The notes under the pieces were generated by a model. It did not search any database. It had not been told where the DNA came from and saw nothing but the letters and a program-made list of their open reading frames with translations. The position numbers were made by a program, and so were the translations under genes. Below are positions 36,840 through 48,255 of a stretch of 64,000 nucleotides of DNA, one piece after another (position 1 is the stretch's first letter; each line of letters opens with the position of its first letter). The stretch covers positions 1 through 64,000 of the forward strand of contig JAJEKB010019874.1 of assembly GCA_022393335.1 (NCBI GenBank), written 5' to 3'. This DNA is from Macrotrachela quadricornifera. Its lineage: Eukaryota; Rotifera; Eurotatoria; Philodinida; Philodinidae.

Positions 36840-37565
36840 TTAGTTGCCACGTTCTCCTAAATTAAAAATACATTTTTGTATGCCATCTTAAATATATGTC
36901 AAGATTTACCTTGTCTGTTACCGTTTCCTTGCTGTGAGCCAGCATTAAATCCTCCTAAATTAAATTTTTATGTATATTAAGCTTTGAAATCATTTAATGA
37001 CTCACCTTGGTAACCACCATTTCCTGACATTGGAGCACCAATGAAACTTGGTTCATGAGTGAAATCTTCTGGGCGACGGGTAGCACCATTAAAAGGCATA
37101 CCAGTATGATCATTAAATCCAGGGAATGCGCCATGTATTCCTCCGTTTTCTCCACCAGTATTACTGCTCGGTGGCTTGAATCCTTGAGCTTGGCTATGAA
37201 TATCTATTTGTTCAGCTCCTTGAAAATGACTAATACTACCTAATGGTCTAAACCCTTGAAATTTCTCTTTCCCAGTTGATAATCCTAACCCTTCAAATTG
37301 GCCATTAGCAGACCATATTCCGAATCCTATAAACTGGCCATTACCACCTGACTGATCAATTTCTTCGAATTTACTATTTTCGTGAGGCTGATCCTTACCA
37401 ATTGATGATTCCGAACCTTGTGAGAATCTATTACTGCCATTCGGAATAGTAGGTGCCGAAAAAACAACGGCAGCTAGAATGATCTGTGGTAAAAATAAAT
37501 AGAAAATAACAACAAAAATAAGAAAAAATACTAACCATCGATAGAGCAGTAAGTATCGATTGCAT
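36840..37565 (-). CDS. Small secreted Gly/Asn/Ser-rich protein, four exons
   Basis: Exons on the minus strand: 37565-37536 (30 nt), 37483-37006 (478 nt), 36954-36910 (45 nt) and 36856-36840 (17 nt). They are separated by GT-AG introns of 52, 51 and 53 nt. Splice phases fit at every joint, giving 189 residues. The first exon encodes MQSILTALSM and the second continues IILAAVVFSAP, together a clean signal peptide. The mature part is low in complexity, with repeated NGQF-G and FQGF/FEGL-type units (GNGQFIGFGIWSANGQFEGL) and a glycine/asparagine-rich C-terminus ending in four residues ERGN. If the last intron is retained, the protein ends a few codons earlier at 36899. It resembles a secreted matrix or mucus component; no family is recognised. 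It has few cysteines and no enzymatic motif. Confidence 0.75.
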
Positions 37566-37620
37566 ATTATTGTAAATGTTCGAATACGTTGGAATGATTT
37601 ACTGCACCTTAGTTCGTTTG

Positions 37621-37630
37621 TTTATATAGG
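37621..37630 (-). promoter_or_regulatory. TATA box of the small secreted-protein gene
   Basis: On the minus strand CCTATATAAA lies 56-65 nt upstream of the ATG at 37565, a normal distance for a TATA element with a short 5' leader. Confidence 0.55.
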
Positions 37631-37639
37631 CTCGCTACT

Positions 37640-39629
37640 ATATGATCATCCCTGATTTTGTGCCTACTTATTCTCTCAATATTTTGTCTAGATATAATCG
37701 AACATGCTTAAATATGTACTTTTTGCAGCCTATTTCATTGGGTTATACAAAGCTTCTTCTAGAAAGACATTAATGATTAGCTAGGTGCTAAAGAATTGTT
37801 TTTGATAGAAACATATTATGAAATAATACAGGTAAAACTGTTATTGCTTTATAATAAGTCATGTTTAAGCGTCGTTTCTATAAAAGAAACGTACTTTTTT
37901 CTTACAGAATAATAGTACATCGCTCTTTCATGATCTTTGATACATACTAAAACAGAATCTGTCACAGGTTGCATCAAGAAAATGTGTCACATTACAGATG
38001 AATTGTAACCTGTCTACCAAAACATTCATTCACCATTTTCTTTTGCACGTTCAGCTATATACAACAAATTCAGTTGAACATATTGCACTCGTAGATTTGC
38101 GCATGTCTTTTTTTTCTATTATGTCTCGATTAGTTATCGTTCGAAAATACCTAGAAAGATTAGATTCGAACCAGTCGTTCAAACTGTATCTCAAAGGACA
38201 ACATATTTTATATTACGTCATAAAAATAAAACAAGGTTTAGGAAAAAAAGATATTTTTCGTTATTCACATAAATTAAGCGCTTAAGTATATGCTTAACCC
38301 ACCGCGCAGGCGGATCAACTTGATAGGAGTCATTAAAGACTTCAACTTTCCGAAATTGAATTTTTTCAATTTAATGTTTTCATCAAATATTTTCTATTAC
38401 GTCATTCAGTCCCCAAGATAAAGTTCATTTAATATGACTGTGTGCTACTTGTTGTAACTAATTCTTTTTTTTTCGGTCTAAAAAACATGTGACGCTTGGT
38501 GGAGCGAAAATCCCTGGTAGTCACGATAAATAAGAACGAATAAATATAGTGCAAAACAAGTATATATATATTGCTGACATACGGTTAACACCGTACGACA
38601 TATATTATTGAAATAATGCTAATCGATTCCTCTCGTTTATAACAAGACATTGACAATGAAGGGGAAGAACATAAAAAGAAAGAAGGCGTTTTTTTCTCTT
38701 TCTGTCACAATATCAAAGAACGGATCAGAAGATTTTTATTCACTTTTTGTTCACGTATAGTTCACTTCCCTTGATTGTTGTTTCATGATTTTTCACAGAA
38801 GCCAGTGCAGAGCTGCGAACATTGTGCGCAGATTCTTCCATTTCTTCAAGCTTCTAATCAGAGAATTTGCGCTTCGTTTAACTTGTTGACTGTTGTCCCT
38901 GACCAATTTTCCTTATAAATACATTAGGCATTTACTTTTTGCCATCTCAAACATTAATTCAAATAGCACTTTTTAATATCTTTTTATGATTTGTCTGAGG
39001 CATCTATAGTGTGTTGATAACTGACCAGATAAACCTATATCTTACTTTTCTTCATTGTAATTGAGGGCAACTGTGCTTTCATGCCTTTTTATTTATTCTT
39101 TCTCAGAGCTTGTAGATTCAAATTACACCTTAGCAAAGTCGGTATCCAAATTATACATATCACTTGGCAAGTTACTATCTTCTTCTGAGTCAGCTACTTC
39201 AAATAGCATTGAAGTCATCGCAAAGTTTCGGTGTGTTTCGCACAAATACGGAGTAGCAGGGAAAAATAATGCTGTGCAAAGAAAACAGAAGCTGGACTGG
39301 AACTTTGCTGCTACATCTTCTCCTCACCATGTCAAAAATATAAGAAAAAGAGAGAAGCAAACTTCAGTAACTATTTAAATCGACGCAAAGATCGAATCGT
39401 CTATGTTATGATGCAAACAAAATAAGAATAAATCGAGAGCAAAAAGACTAAGGAATAGCTACACAAAAAATAAAGATATTGCAGCTAGTTTTTATCAAAA
39501 TTGAATCGTCATGAAAGGGTTAAATCATAATGTTCGTCGCAACTCAACATTTCGTTTTCTCTATTCTTCGAATTTCATCTGCTCTTCCATCTAATTATTT
39601 TAATAACACATTAATAAGTATAGAAATAT
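37640..39629. other. Intergenic, possible piggyBac end
   Basis: TTAACCCTTTCATGACGATT is read inward (minus strand) from about 39523 and resembles the piggyBac ends at 3917 and 4873. A TTAACCC also occurs at about 38296, but its continuation (ACCGCGCAGG) differs. A plus-strand frame at 39061-39378 has no recognised domain. No supported gene. Confidence 0.4.
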
Positions 39630-42600
39630 TTATCTATAAACGATAAGATATGCTGCATAAGCTTGATTATCACGATATGTAACAAAAATATTATGACCAT
39701 CTGTAGTCGAATCATAGCCAGTTGGTGGTGTTGTCATCGAATTTTTTCCTTTCATGGTCTCACCCAAAACTACAGTTGCCAAAAACATGCATCGTTCACC
39801 ATTGAGTTCGTTCGCACGTGTAAACGAATGAGCATAAGCTGCATCTGAGGTAAAATATATTCCTTTACCAAAAGCAGTACCTTTCAACAAAAATATGCTC
39901 TGATAGAATAATAAGATAACAATGTGAAAAATGATTACCTTTGAATCCGGCATTCAATGATTGTTTGACAAATGAATGAACATCACTCATAGAAGTACCT
40001 TGATATAAAGAGATATATCTAAAAGAGTGATTAAGATAAAAATTAGAAAACTTACCTCGAATGCCGCCAGGAAATGATCGTTTGATGTATAAACAACCTT
40101 GATGAAAAGTAACACCTTGAAATAAAGAGACTATGAAAAAGAGATAACAAAATAACAATTAGAAAACTGACCTTTCGTTCCGGCAAATGATCGATTAAAA
40201 AATGAATGAATAATTTGATTAGCTGATTTCTCTGAACATGCATGGTAGAATTTTCTCTCTGATGGGTTTTTTGATAATTTCTTATACGCATTATATTGAA
40301 CATACCATTGTTTATTTTGAATGCGTTCAATGCGAACAATTTCTGTATATTTACCAATCATTGCTTGATGAAATTCTATATAAATATCATTGTATTCATT
40401 TATATCAGTTGGTAATATGACACGTCGAACATTTTCTACTTGTATTTGCCAATGACGAGGTAATCCTATATCATATTGACGAATAATTTGACGTTGTCGT
40501 TGATTATTTAAACATATTTCAATTTCATTTTTGAAATCGATTCGACAATGTTCATGTTTTTCATTAATAAATTCAATCTATTAAATTTTAAATTTTTAGT
40601 TTTTTTTATTATAATAACAATGTGTACACTTACCAATGATAAATTAGATGCATATGCATGTTCAATACGTGCATTCAATTCAGATGTATATTTTTTCCAA
40701 TTGTCATTGCTTATTTCATATGCCCAAATGATGTTACTAGTATTTGCAATCAAACGTGCCTCTTCACTTTGAATGTACATGATACGATAGAATTCATTCT
40801 CTGCTTCCATGATACACTCTTTTGGACCTGACAATTTGAGATAACCACTAACAGGATCCATTTCAGGAAGGACATGGCGATTTAAGCAATATCTATAAAA
40901 TTTATTGATTATTGATTGTGTCCATCTTTTAAGAATATCTTCATAATATTCATGAATTAATATATACTTCTTTAGGTGAGTATCGATGGCTATTTTGCAC
41001 TGATTCTGTCTATCCTTGGTCGATGATATGATTTTAGCTTTAATAACTATAGAGAGAGATAAATATGAATGAAAGATGATACTTCTTAAATACCTGTTAA
41101 AGGATATGTGAATTTAGTGTTACTTATATTCATATCAATTTTTTGTAGACTGTCAAGTTTGATACGAAAAGTCTCAAAGAGATCTACTTGATTTGATGAA
41201 AAAATAAATTTAATTGGAATGAAAGTATTATTTAACAACAATTGTGTTTGAGCTTCTATTAACATAGCATCGGCAACTAAATCTTTTGAAATATCTAATT
41301 CTTCGCAGTAAATAGGTGAAAATGCCACTGAGTTGTAGTGAGCACTAATAGCATGTTGAATACCTCTACGAACAATTTCACAAGTCGATCTATATAATGT
41401 CAAATCATTTAATTCATCAATTTCACAATGTAAAAATAGAATTTCAGAACATGATAATTGTCCTGCATTTGTTTCAATTTGGTTTGGCACTGATATTGTA
41501 CTAATTTTTGCATATTCATGTTGAGTTATTTCATCTGCTTTTGAAAGAATATCTTCTTGTGAAAAATTCGATATTGAACAGACAATAACCAGATCAACCT
41601 AAATATTCAACAGATTTGTTTTGTTGTTATTTCACAAAATTAATCTATACTTTTTCTGTAAACAGATCTCCCATTCGTACTTCAATGGCAGTTGTAAGCA
41701 AATCATTTGAAATGGAATTCTGAGTAGTAGCAGATTTTGCTATTGTATACGTTTGGTTTGTATTTTCAATTTGTAGTTCAATGTGACACTTGCATCTATG
41801 ACTGATGTCAACAAGTACTGCACATTCCTCAGATTCTATGGGGCTGAAATTTGTCATTCGAATTTCTAAATTCATTGGTTCACATAATGTAGCTAATTGT
41901 GATATTTCATTATTAATTCTATTGTGTAAATAGTTCGGTGCAGAAAATTCACCGTTCATTATATGATCAAGAATTTTCACATTACTATAAAAGCTTTCGA
42001 TTCTCTTCAATTCATCATGACAAACATTGATTAGATAGATTATCTGCAAAAGAAATTCTTCTTTCTCTTCTTTCTGTCGAAAATGGAGATCATTAACTTA
42101 CCTGTTGAGGCTGTAAAGCAAGCTTAGCAATATTTGTACTATGTTTTGCTTTTATTTGCTGTATTAATTCATTGACAGCATTCATAAGACCAAATAGAAG
42201 AATATGTTGTCGCTCGATAACCATCAATATCGAATCTCGTTGAATTTTTTTTCTAAGTCGTTTAATAATCTTATGCGCAAGATAATCGCTTTCGATTGTC
42301 GTTGTTAAATCGCCATTAGATGGTAAAGTAACAATAGTTGATAAAAAAATTTCATTTATACACAAGTCTTGAAAGTTTGATTGATCATTTTCAAAATAGC
42401 CATCAATCCGATCCATGTTTGAATGCTCACACAGAATGAAAATGGATTTGTTCTTATCACCGTATGTCTGAACAATTGGCAAAGAATCTTTCGATTGCAC
42501 TCGAAAATCTACTTATGTAAAATGAATGTATATTGATGAAAAGAAAAGTTAGATTTTATTTTAAAACCTGACTGTTTATGGAAGACGCTGTATGACAGCT

Positions 42601-42748
42601 TTTTGAGAAAGGATTGAAAGGAGTTATCAACCATATTAACCTGCTCCAATGTGTTATTTTTGATATCAACGACATAGATGTGATTGTTGAATGATAATTC
42701 GTCTTTACTGTTGACGATCGCTACATGAACTCCATGTTGAATATCCAT
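39630..42748 (-). CDS. WWE-domain poly(ADP-ribose) polymerase family protein, nine exons
   Basis: Minus-strand exons: 42748-42568, 42511-42102, 42043-41651, 41598-41094, 41046-40634, 40577-40172, 40115-40056, 39998-39939, 39880-39630. All introns are GT-AG of 47-58 nt, phases agree throughout, and the product is about 892 residues. Residues 1-500 have no clear domain. A KH-like piece (LKLSGPKECIMEAENEF) precedes a WWE domain at about 597-690 (IIWAYEISNDNWKKY, ELNARIEHAYASN), which in this family binds ADP-ribose chains. The PARP catalytic domain follows: QWYVQYNAYKKLSKN, FYHACSEKSANQIIHSFF, then GTAFGKGIYFTSDAAYAHSF, GERCMFLATVVLGET and NIFVTYRDNQAYAAYLIVYR to the stop. The usual HGT tripeptide reads HAC in exon 6. 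The catalytic Glu position seems not to be Glu, suggesting mono-ADP-ribosylation or no activity, as in PARP10/14-like members. Exons 7 and 8 are both 60 nt and duplicate part of exon 6 (see findings). Confidence 0.85.
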
Positions 42749-42996
42749 TGATCAAATGTTGAAGCGCTGTATGGTAGAACAATACTGGATGAATTATTTA
42801 AAGAAAGACTAATAAACTGCCTTAAATTTATGGCTGATAGTGATGTTGATCGTATCTGTCGGATAAAAGGAAATGTTAGTCTTCTATAGGATCGGTAGAC
42901 ATAAGAAATCCCTCTATATGATGCAAGATAATGCAGTTAATAGCAAACGTTTGTATTTGAAGGAGTTTACATTGGGGTTAATAACTGGTTGCAAGT
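42749..42996. other. Upstream region of the PARP gene
   Basis: AT-rich with no clear TATA motif. An additional 5' exon cannot be excluded. Confidence 0.35.
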
Positions 42997-43004
42997 TCTA
43001 AAAC

Positions 43005-43865
43005 CAGAGGTGCAGAATCTACCCGTCTGCGGGAACGCGCGTTTGGGGAAATTTTTAAGGTTTGAAGAAATTTTTGAAAATTTTTTGAGCATAATAGCAT
43101 CACAAAAAATAAAATTTCCTTTCCGAATAAAGATCACAAGGTATCATGACGACTCTCTGTCCGTGTTTTTTTATCTTTCTTCCCCTCAACTGAGTGTGTT
43201 CTATTCCGTTGTCCACGTACGTGAGTGCATGAGAGTGATACGCGCATATGATACATGGGTCTCTATGATGTTCTGGTATGATGCTTCATTCGCTGTATTG
43301 TTTTAGTGTCGACAATAAAGTGGTAAAAGAATCATCCCACAAGGTTACTAAACATTTTCCCCGATTTACTTGTTGTTCAGTTATTCATCGTAATTACTTG
43401 ATTGCTTGTATTCTTTTTACTTTTCCTTCTTGTTCGGACATCCTTCATATTATTCTTTAACTTCACATCACTCGATTGTTACAATTTGAACAGCAGAAAT
43501 GTTTCCAAGTAAACAACAAGTAACATATTTCTATTGTGTTTGGAGCGGTCGCAATGACAAAGCGAGAGAACACTATGCAAGACAGCACTCTGGTAAATTA
43601 TTCAAACTTAAATTTGCGGATAATAATATGCAAAAATTCTTTTAAAAAAACCTCCAGAAACCGATACAGCTACAGATGTTGTCATCGATGATGAACAAGA
43701 ACTACAATCTTCTGATATTGTTTCACCCTTACCATCATCAGTCTTTGATTCGAATCCTTCTACATAAAGAAATTATTTTTTCCTTTTTGTAATCGGGGAA
43801 ATTTCTCGGAAAACATCTATCGTTTGGGGAAATTTTTCTATTTATCGGCAGATTCTGCACCTCTG
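43005..43865 (+). mobile_element. Non-autonomous hAT element with 8-bp target duplication
   Basis: Terminal inverted repeats CAGAGGTGCAGAATCTACCC (left) and CAGAGGTGCAGAATCTGCCG (right, read inward). TCTAAAAC is duplicated exactly at 42997-43004 and 43866-43873. The 8-bp duplication and CAG ends mark the hAT superfamily. The 861-bp body keeps the 5' end of a transposase-like gene. Confidence 0.9.
43499..43645 (+). pseudogene. Zinc-finger-like N-terminus of a hAT transposase
   Basis: ATG at 43499 opens a frame reading FPSKQQVTYFYCVWSGR, then EHYARQHSGKLFKLKF, ending at TAA 43643-43645 after 48 residues. The C-x-W...H-x4-H spacing resembles a BED-type zinc finger, though the expected first Cys pair is incomplete. 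Downstream, in another frame, an acidic Ser-rich segment (TATDVVIDDEQELQSSDIV) runs to about 43768. The catalytic region is missing, so the element would need a partner transposase. Confidence 0.5.
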
Positions 43866-44113
43866 TCTAAAACGATGTTTTCGTTCTTTACGCTACTTTT
43901 TTTTTTTACATTGTACTTAATTACAAACATATACTAGGTTGGAAATAATATTTTTCCAGGAAGGTAGCACTATGATTTCAAATAGCATAAACGATAAATT
44001 TTATATCAAATAAAAGCTAGTAAAAATGGGATTTAAGAGTATAATTGGCCATTGATACTATGGAAATGGGCTGTTAAATCATAGCTCACTTCACTGATCA
44101 TTTCAGTAAAGAA

Positions 44114-44770
44114 AAGTTTTAAGAGAGGGTCAATGAAATGGCCACCCAACATAATAAAAAATGGTTGCCGAAAAATTTTAGATTTTGAAATAAGTTAGCT
44201 AGAAATTCGAAGTTTTACGATTTTGAACAAAGTCTCTAATGTTTCAAGGAAAACTTGTTTGGACCCACAATATTGATATATGAAAAATCATGGATTTTCA
44301 TATTTTTTGTTTTATGAAATTTTCAGCCAGAAAAAATTGATCAAAGGTATTACCAATTTATACCAATAGATAGAACGAAAGATGCTCTACAACAATATGT
44401 AAAACTATGTCTAGGCTCTTAAAGAATAAGTGCATAAAAGAAACAAAAATCGTCAAGTACATTTATTATAATGAATTTATTTTTTTCTTGCCAGGTATAG
44501 TAGAGCATCTTTCGTTCTATCTATTGATATAAATTGGTAATACCTTTGATCAAAATTTTCTGGCTGAAAATTTCAAAAAACAAAAAGTATGAAAATCCAT
44601 GATTTTTCATATATCAATATTGTGGGACCAAACAAATTTTCCTTGAAACATTAGAGACTTTGTTCAAAAACCGTAAAACTTTGGATTCCTAGCTAACTTA
44701 TTTCAAAATTTAAAACTTTTCGGCAACCGGTTTGGGTGGTAATCGCGTCGGCCCTCTCTCTTAAGATTTT
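44114..44770. mobile_element. Foldback element, about 0.66 kb
   Basis: Arms 44114-44390 and 44500-44770 are inverse complements over about 275 nt. For example AAAAATCATGGATTTTCATA lies in the left arm with its inverse at about 44588-44610, and AACAAAGTCTCTAATGTTTC with its inverse at about 44650-44670. The loop is about 110 nt. The right arm has lost about 20 nt near its outer end. No coding capacity. Confidence 0.85.
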
Positions 44771-45208
44771 GCAAAGAATTACGAATTCACTCTCAGTCAA
44801 AATTTGCATAGAGAGATGAGATGAAGCGAGAAATACGATGAAAAGAGCACTACGTAATATGATTTTATTCAATTATCTCAAAACCTAGTCGAATGTCTGG
44901 ACATGATTGAAATATACAGATATGTATTTTGATTAGTGGATATTATATGAGATTCGCTTACAACATTAAAAAAACTATTATGTGTTTAAGAAATAAAGTG
45001 ATGACCCATTGACTAGGCATTTTTCGTCTTTCAGTAATTCTCAAGTAGTCTTATGGAATCTAGAAGAATTCAGGAGTACAGGATTCCGTGTTTTCCCCCT
45101 TGTAATTAATTGAGAAAGCAAAACACCTCAAAATCAATTTAACCAATTTATTTTTTTCGATAACATTCTTTTGATTTTATAATTCGAAATACTATGTAGA
45201 CAAATTAG

Positions 45209-45551
45209 TTCCAAACTTATCCAGCAGGTACCGGGTTCTATTTTTTTGGGATTTATTCGGATTTTTTAATAAATCCCCATGCATCTTAAAATAAATTCCA
45301 TATAACTCTTATTGAGCGTGAGGGCAAAAACTAAGTGTGGGTGGGGGCGAATGCGGGGGATGGGAGGCAAGAGTGAGGGTGCGCTGAAATACTAATACAG
45401 CTATATAGTCTCAATAAATCCTTAGTAAATAAATAAATCCCAATAAGTTCCGCAGAAGAAATAAATCTCAACAAAATAAATCCCGGTACGCCCTCAACTT
45501 ATCTAATGAGTTCCTGAAGCAAGGACAAAACGCGTCGCATGATGCTTGGAA
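45209..45551 (+). ncRNA. Hammerhead ribozyme relic split by a MITE
   Basis: Read with the insert 45222-45495 and one copy of its duplicated target removed, the plus strand gives the same ordered blocks as the two motifs at 60.6 and 61.7 kb. These are a TTCCAA arm, ACTTAT, the core CTAATGA, a GTTCC/GGAC stem, AAAAC, GCGTC, and TTGGAA closing the outer stem. Relative to the active consensus (CTGATGA ... GAAA) two core purines are changed (CTAATGA, AAAA) and the proximal part of stem I is weakened, so this copy should be inactive even without the insertion. Confidence 0.65.
45222..45495. mobile_element. hAT-type MITE inside the hammerhead relic
   Basis: Ends CAGCAGGTACCGGG and, read inward from the right, GAGGGCGTACCGGG. 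AACTTATC is duplicated exactly at 45214-45221 and 45496-45503. The interior repeats the word AATAAATCCC several times and holds a G-rich tract at about 45340-45372. Non-coding, 274 bp. Confidence 0.75.
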
Positions 45552-46440
45552 TTAATCGATTTGGAAACTCATCGATTCACCCAACTTCATCGGTATTAGT
45601 ACAAATTTGTAGACTAGCCGATCAATAAAAGAGGAAAATGAACAATTATTGAGGAGTGACGCTAATATATCAGCATACTTGGATTCAACTTTAAATCTTA
45701 ATACTACAGTCGAATTCATATTAAAAATCAAACTTACTTCCGTATTGTGCAATACAGTTATGAAATATGTGATTTTGGTTTATTTCTTTGTAGCTGATAT
45801 CGTTCGTTTTTATAGTTGGTAAAATTAACTTGGGTTTTTTCAACATAGATTTACTTATGAAATCAATGAATCATGACATATACCTGCAATAGAGAGCAAC
45901 CAACGAAACATATATCATTATGACTCATTGAATTTGTTGGTTTTTTCCTCCATTGATAGACGTTTAGATGAGTCAATGCATCATAATATTTTCATGAAGT
46001 ATATGCGGTTTTATTCTTATGATACGATTCCTATTATTCAATTTCTTTTTTTTTAAGTTTCATCCCCCTCAAAAATCGATCTCAGTTCAGGAACGTTCAA
46101 ATGGACTGAAGTTGGGAGGTTGTGATAAAATTTTCAGCTTGATACATTATTATTTGATAGAGCTATAAACCAAACAAACGTCAAAAGTGGCTCATTTTCT
46201 GGTTAAGATTTCTCGCTTTGGGCTTGATGAATGCACCGGGTGAACCAAAATGATTGCAACATTGAGTATTTTGCAAATAACTCATCATTCGTTTGTTTCA
46301 AAGGAACTTCTTCTTGCTATTATTGTAGAGAATTTCACCGTGCATCCTGTGAAAAAAATCAAGACTATAATGAAGGTCCACGGTTGAAATATTCTCAAAA
46401 TAAAAACTGTCACAATCAATATACCGCACCCGGTATTTAG
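45552..46440. other. Intergenic; one weak short inverted pair
   Basis: CACCGGGTGAACCAAAATG at 46233-46251 and, read inward, ACCGGGTGCGGTATATTG at about 46418-46436 may be ends of a 0.2-kb MITE. Target duplication was not established. The 69-codon frame between them is not recognisable. Confidence 0.35.
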
Positions 46441-46449
46441 TGAAAATCA

Positions 46450-46769
46450 CAAGGGGGAAACGCCTGATTCCAGTTCCTTGGAGTCAAGTGAAGTCAGTTG
46501 AAGCCAAATGACTTGCACGGCGTCACGCAAAATCACGCAGAGTCACGTAGAATCATGCAGAATCACATGAAGTCATGCGGGATCCTAAATTCTACTGCTT
46601 CTCTCTTAATTAATTCTTATAATAATAGAAGTGTTCATTGTTGGAAAACAATTCCCAAAAACAGAATGAAAATGTTCTGTTCTTGGGAAATAATTCTAAG
46701 AGTGAAACTGCAGACTTCAGCCAGGTGGGGTCAAGCGGAGTCAACATGGAGTCAGGTGTTTCCCCCTTG
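46450..46769. mobile_element. hAT-type MITE with internal tandem repeats
   Basis: Ends CAAGGGGGAAACGCCTGATT (left) and CCAAGGGGGAAACACCTGAC (right, read inward, including one flanking base). GAAAATCA is duplicated at 46442-46449 and 46770-46777. At about 46520-46580 a degenerate 11-nt unit close to AATCACGCAGA is repeated about six times, possibly a binding array for the mobilising transposase. Confidence 0.85.
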
Positions 46770-46779
46770 GAAAATCATC

Positions 46780-47380
46780 ATCTTCTATTATATTATATTA
46801 TCAATACGCGGTAGGCATTTTTATTGAGTATTTCTCTAGATTAGCAGGCTAAGATCCTTGGATATTACATTTTAGCCAACGTCAATAACGAGGGTTGAAG
46901 CCATCGGTTACATTCCCAAAACGAGAACCTCACAATTTCATTAATCAAATTCTTTTTTTATTCATTACATTATGAATATATATTTAAAAATATTCAATGT
47001 CATATACTATACAATGATATGACATGCAAAAAAAGCATAAAAAATAATTTGCTAATCAAGGTGAAGTTACAAAAGAATCGAATGTTGATGATGACTCATT
47101 GTAATTGCACTCTGTTATAGTAATTAATAAAGCGGAACGCAATACACGTCATTAATAACATACATAAAAAATCAGATGAGTAAATAAGAAAACAAAAAGC
47201 TTCCGTTGTTTTTCTTTCTGAATTTGTGAACTAGATCATAAAATATTGGGAAAAATCCGTTTTATGTAAATATGTATGAAAATTTCAATTATAAACATGT
47301 AACAGATGATTGTTTAGTTTTCAAACACATTCATCTCAAACATTTGCTATCGATTAATTGTTCTTTGATTATATATACAA
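46780..47380. other. Intergenic, nothing recognised
   Basis: AT-rich upstream region of the EF-hand relic. Confidence 0.4.
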
Positions 47381-47800
47381 ATGGCATATAGATATTATCA
47401 ACAAGCTTTCAATGAAGCGAATAGTATCGTGATGGAGTTTTAGACTTTGGTGAGTTTAGAAATTTTATTGATTTTGAATCTGCCGATCGCAATCGTGATC
47501 GGCGCATTAATTTCCAAGAATTTAATCAAGTTGCAGGAAATTAAATTTTCTATTGTTTTTTTTAATGCTCTAAATAGTACAATAATATATATGAATTTTA
47601 TAGCACCAAGATTAGATCTATATCCTAAACAAGCAACTCAAGCATTTTATGCAGCTGATGTAAATCATGATGGTTATTTAAGTGGTAGAGAACTGGGTGA
47701 TTTATCGGACTTTCAACGAGCCGATTTAAATCGTGATGGTCGTATCGATCCATATGAAATGCAAGTGTATCTTGATAATGAACAAGCACATCGGTATTGA
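47381..47800 (+). pseudogene. EF-hand calcium-binding protein gene, frameshifted
   Basis: Four EF-hand loops can be read: NRDGVLDFGEF and DRNRDRRINFQEF in the first part (about 47428-47535), and DVNHDGYLSGREL and DLNRDGRIDPYEM in the second (about 47657-47765). The second part ends with the stop at 47798-47800. From ATG 47381 (MAYRYYQQAFNEAN) the frame hits TAG within the first loop unless one base is shifted near 47430. The two halves are joined by what looks like an intron ending in TTTTATAG at about 47606, but its 5' boundary reads GCAG-GAAATT rather than GT. Two independent lesions suggest a pseudogene of a small calmodulin-like protein. A shorter product starting at 47447 would keep only the second pair of hands. 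Confidence 0.65.
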
Positions 47801-48255
47801 TGTAACTATCTTAATGTTAATTTTTTCATCTTGAATAACGCTTGATCTTTTTTTATAGAAGCATTGCATTATCTTCATCATCATAAATCTTCAAAGAAAT
47901 CATGTTAATCCTACATATCCATATGTCGGCTATTAAAATCAATTTTTTTTAATAAATTAAATATTAGGCCATATTATCATACAATGAAAATCAAAAAACG
48001 TTTCTTTTGAATAAAAATTGATAAAAATTAAAAATTATATTTATTTAAAAATGTTTAGAGATTCGATTTCTTGAGATTATCTTAACTTTATCTTGTTAAT
48101 CATATAAATGTTGCTAATTTATATACAATGGTTCCTGAAAAAGAGGAGTAACAGTCATGGAAGGACTAATGAAAGCATCTAGTTTGAAAGAAATCGATGG
48201 TGTCAAAAAAAAAAGATCATATATGCTCTTACCAGATTTGTTATAACTAATAATT
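47801..48255. other. Intergenic, nothing recognised
   Basis: AT-rich 3' flank of the EF-hand relic. Confidence 0.4.

Noticed and set aside
38296..39523. Second complete piggyBac element
   Set aside because: Only the right end resembles the piggyBac terminus; the left TTAACCC continues differently and no transposase text was found.
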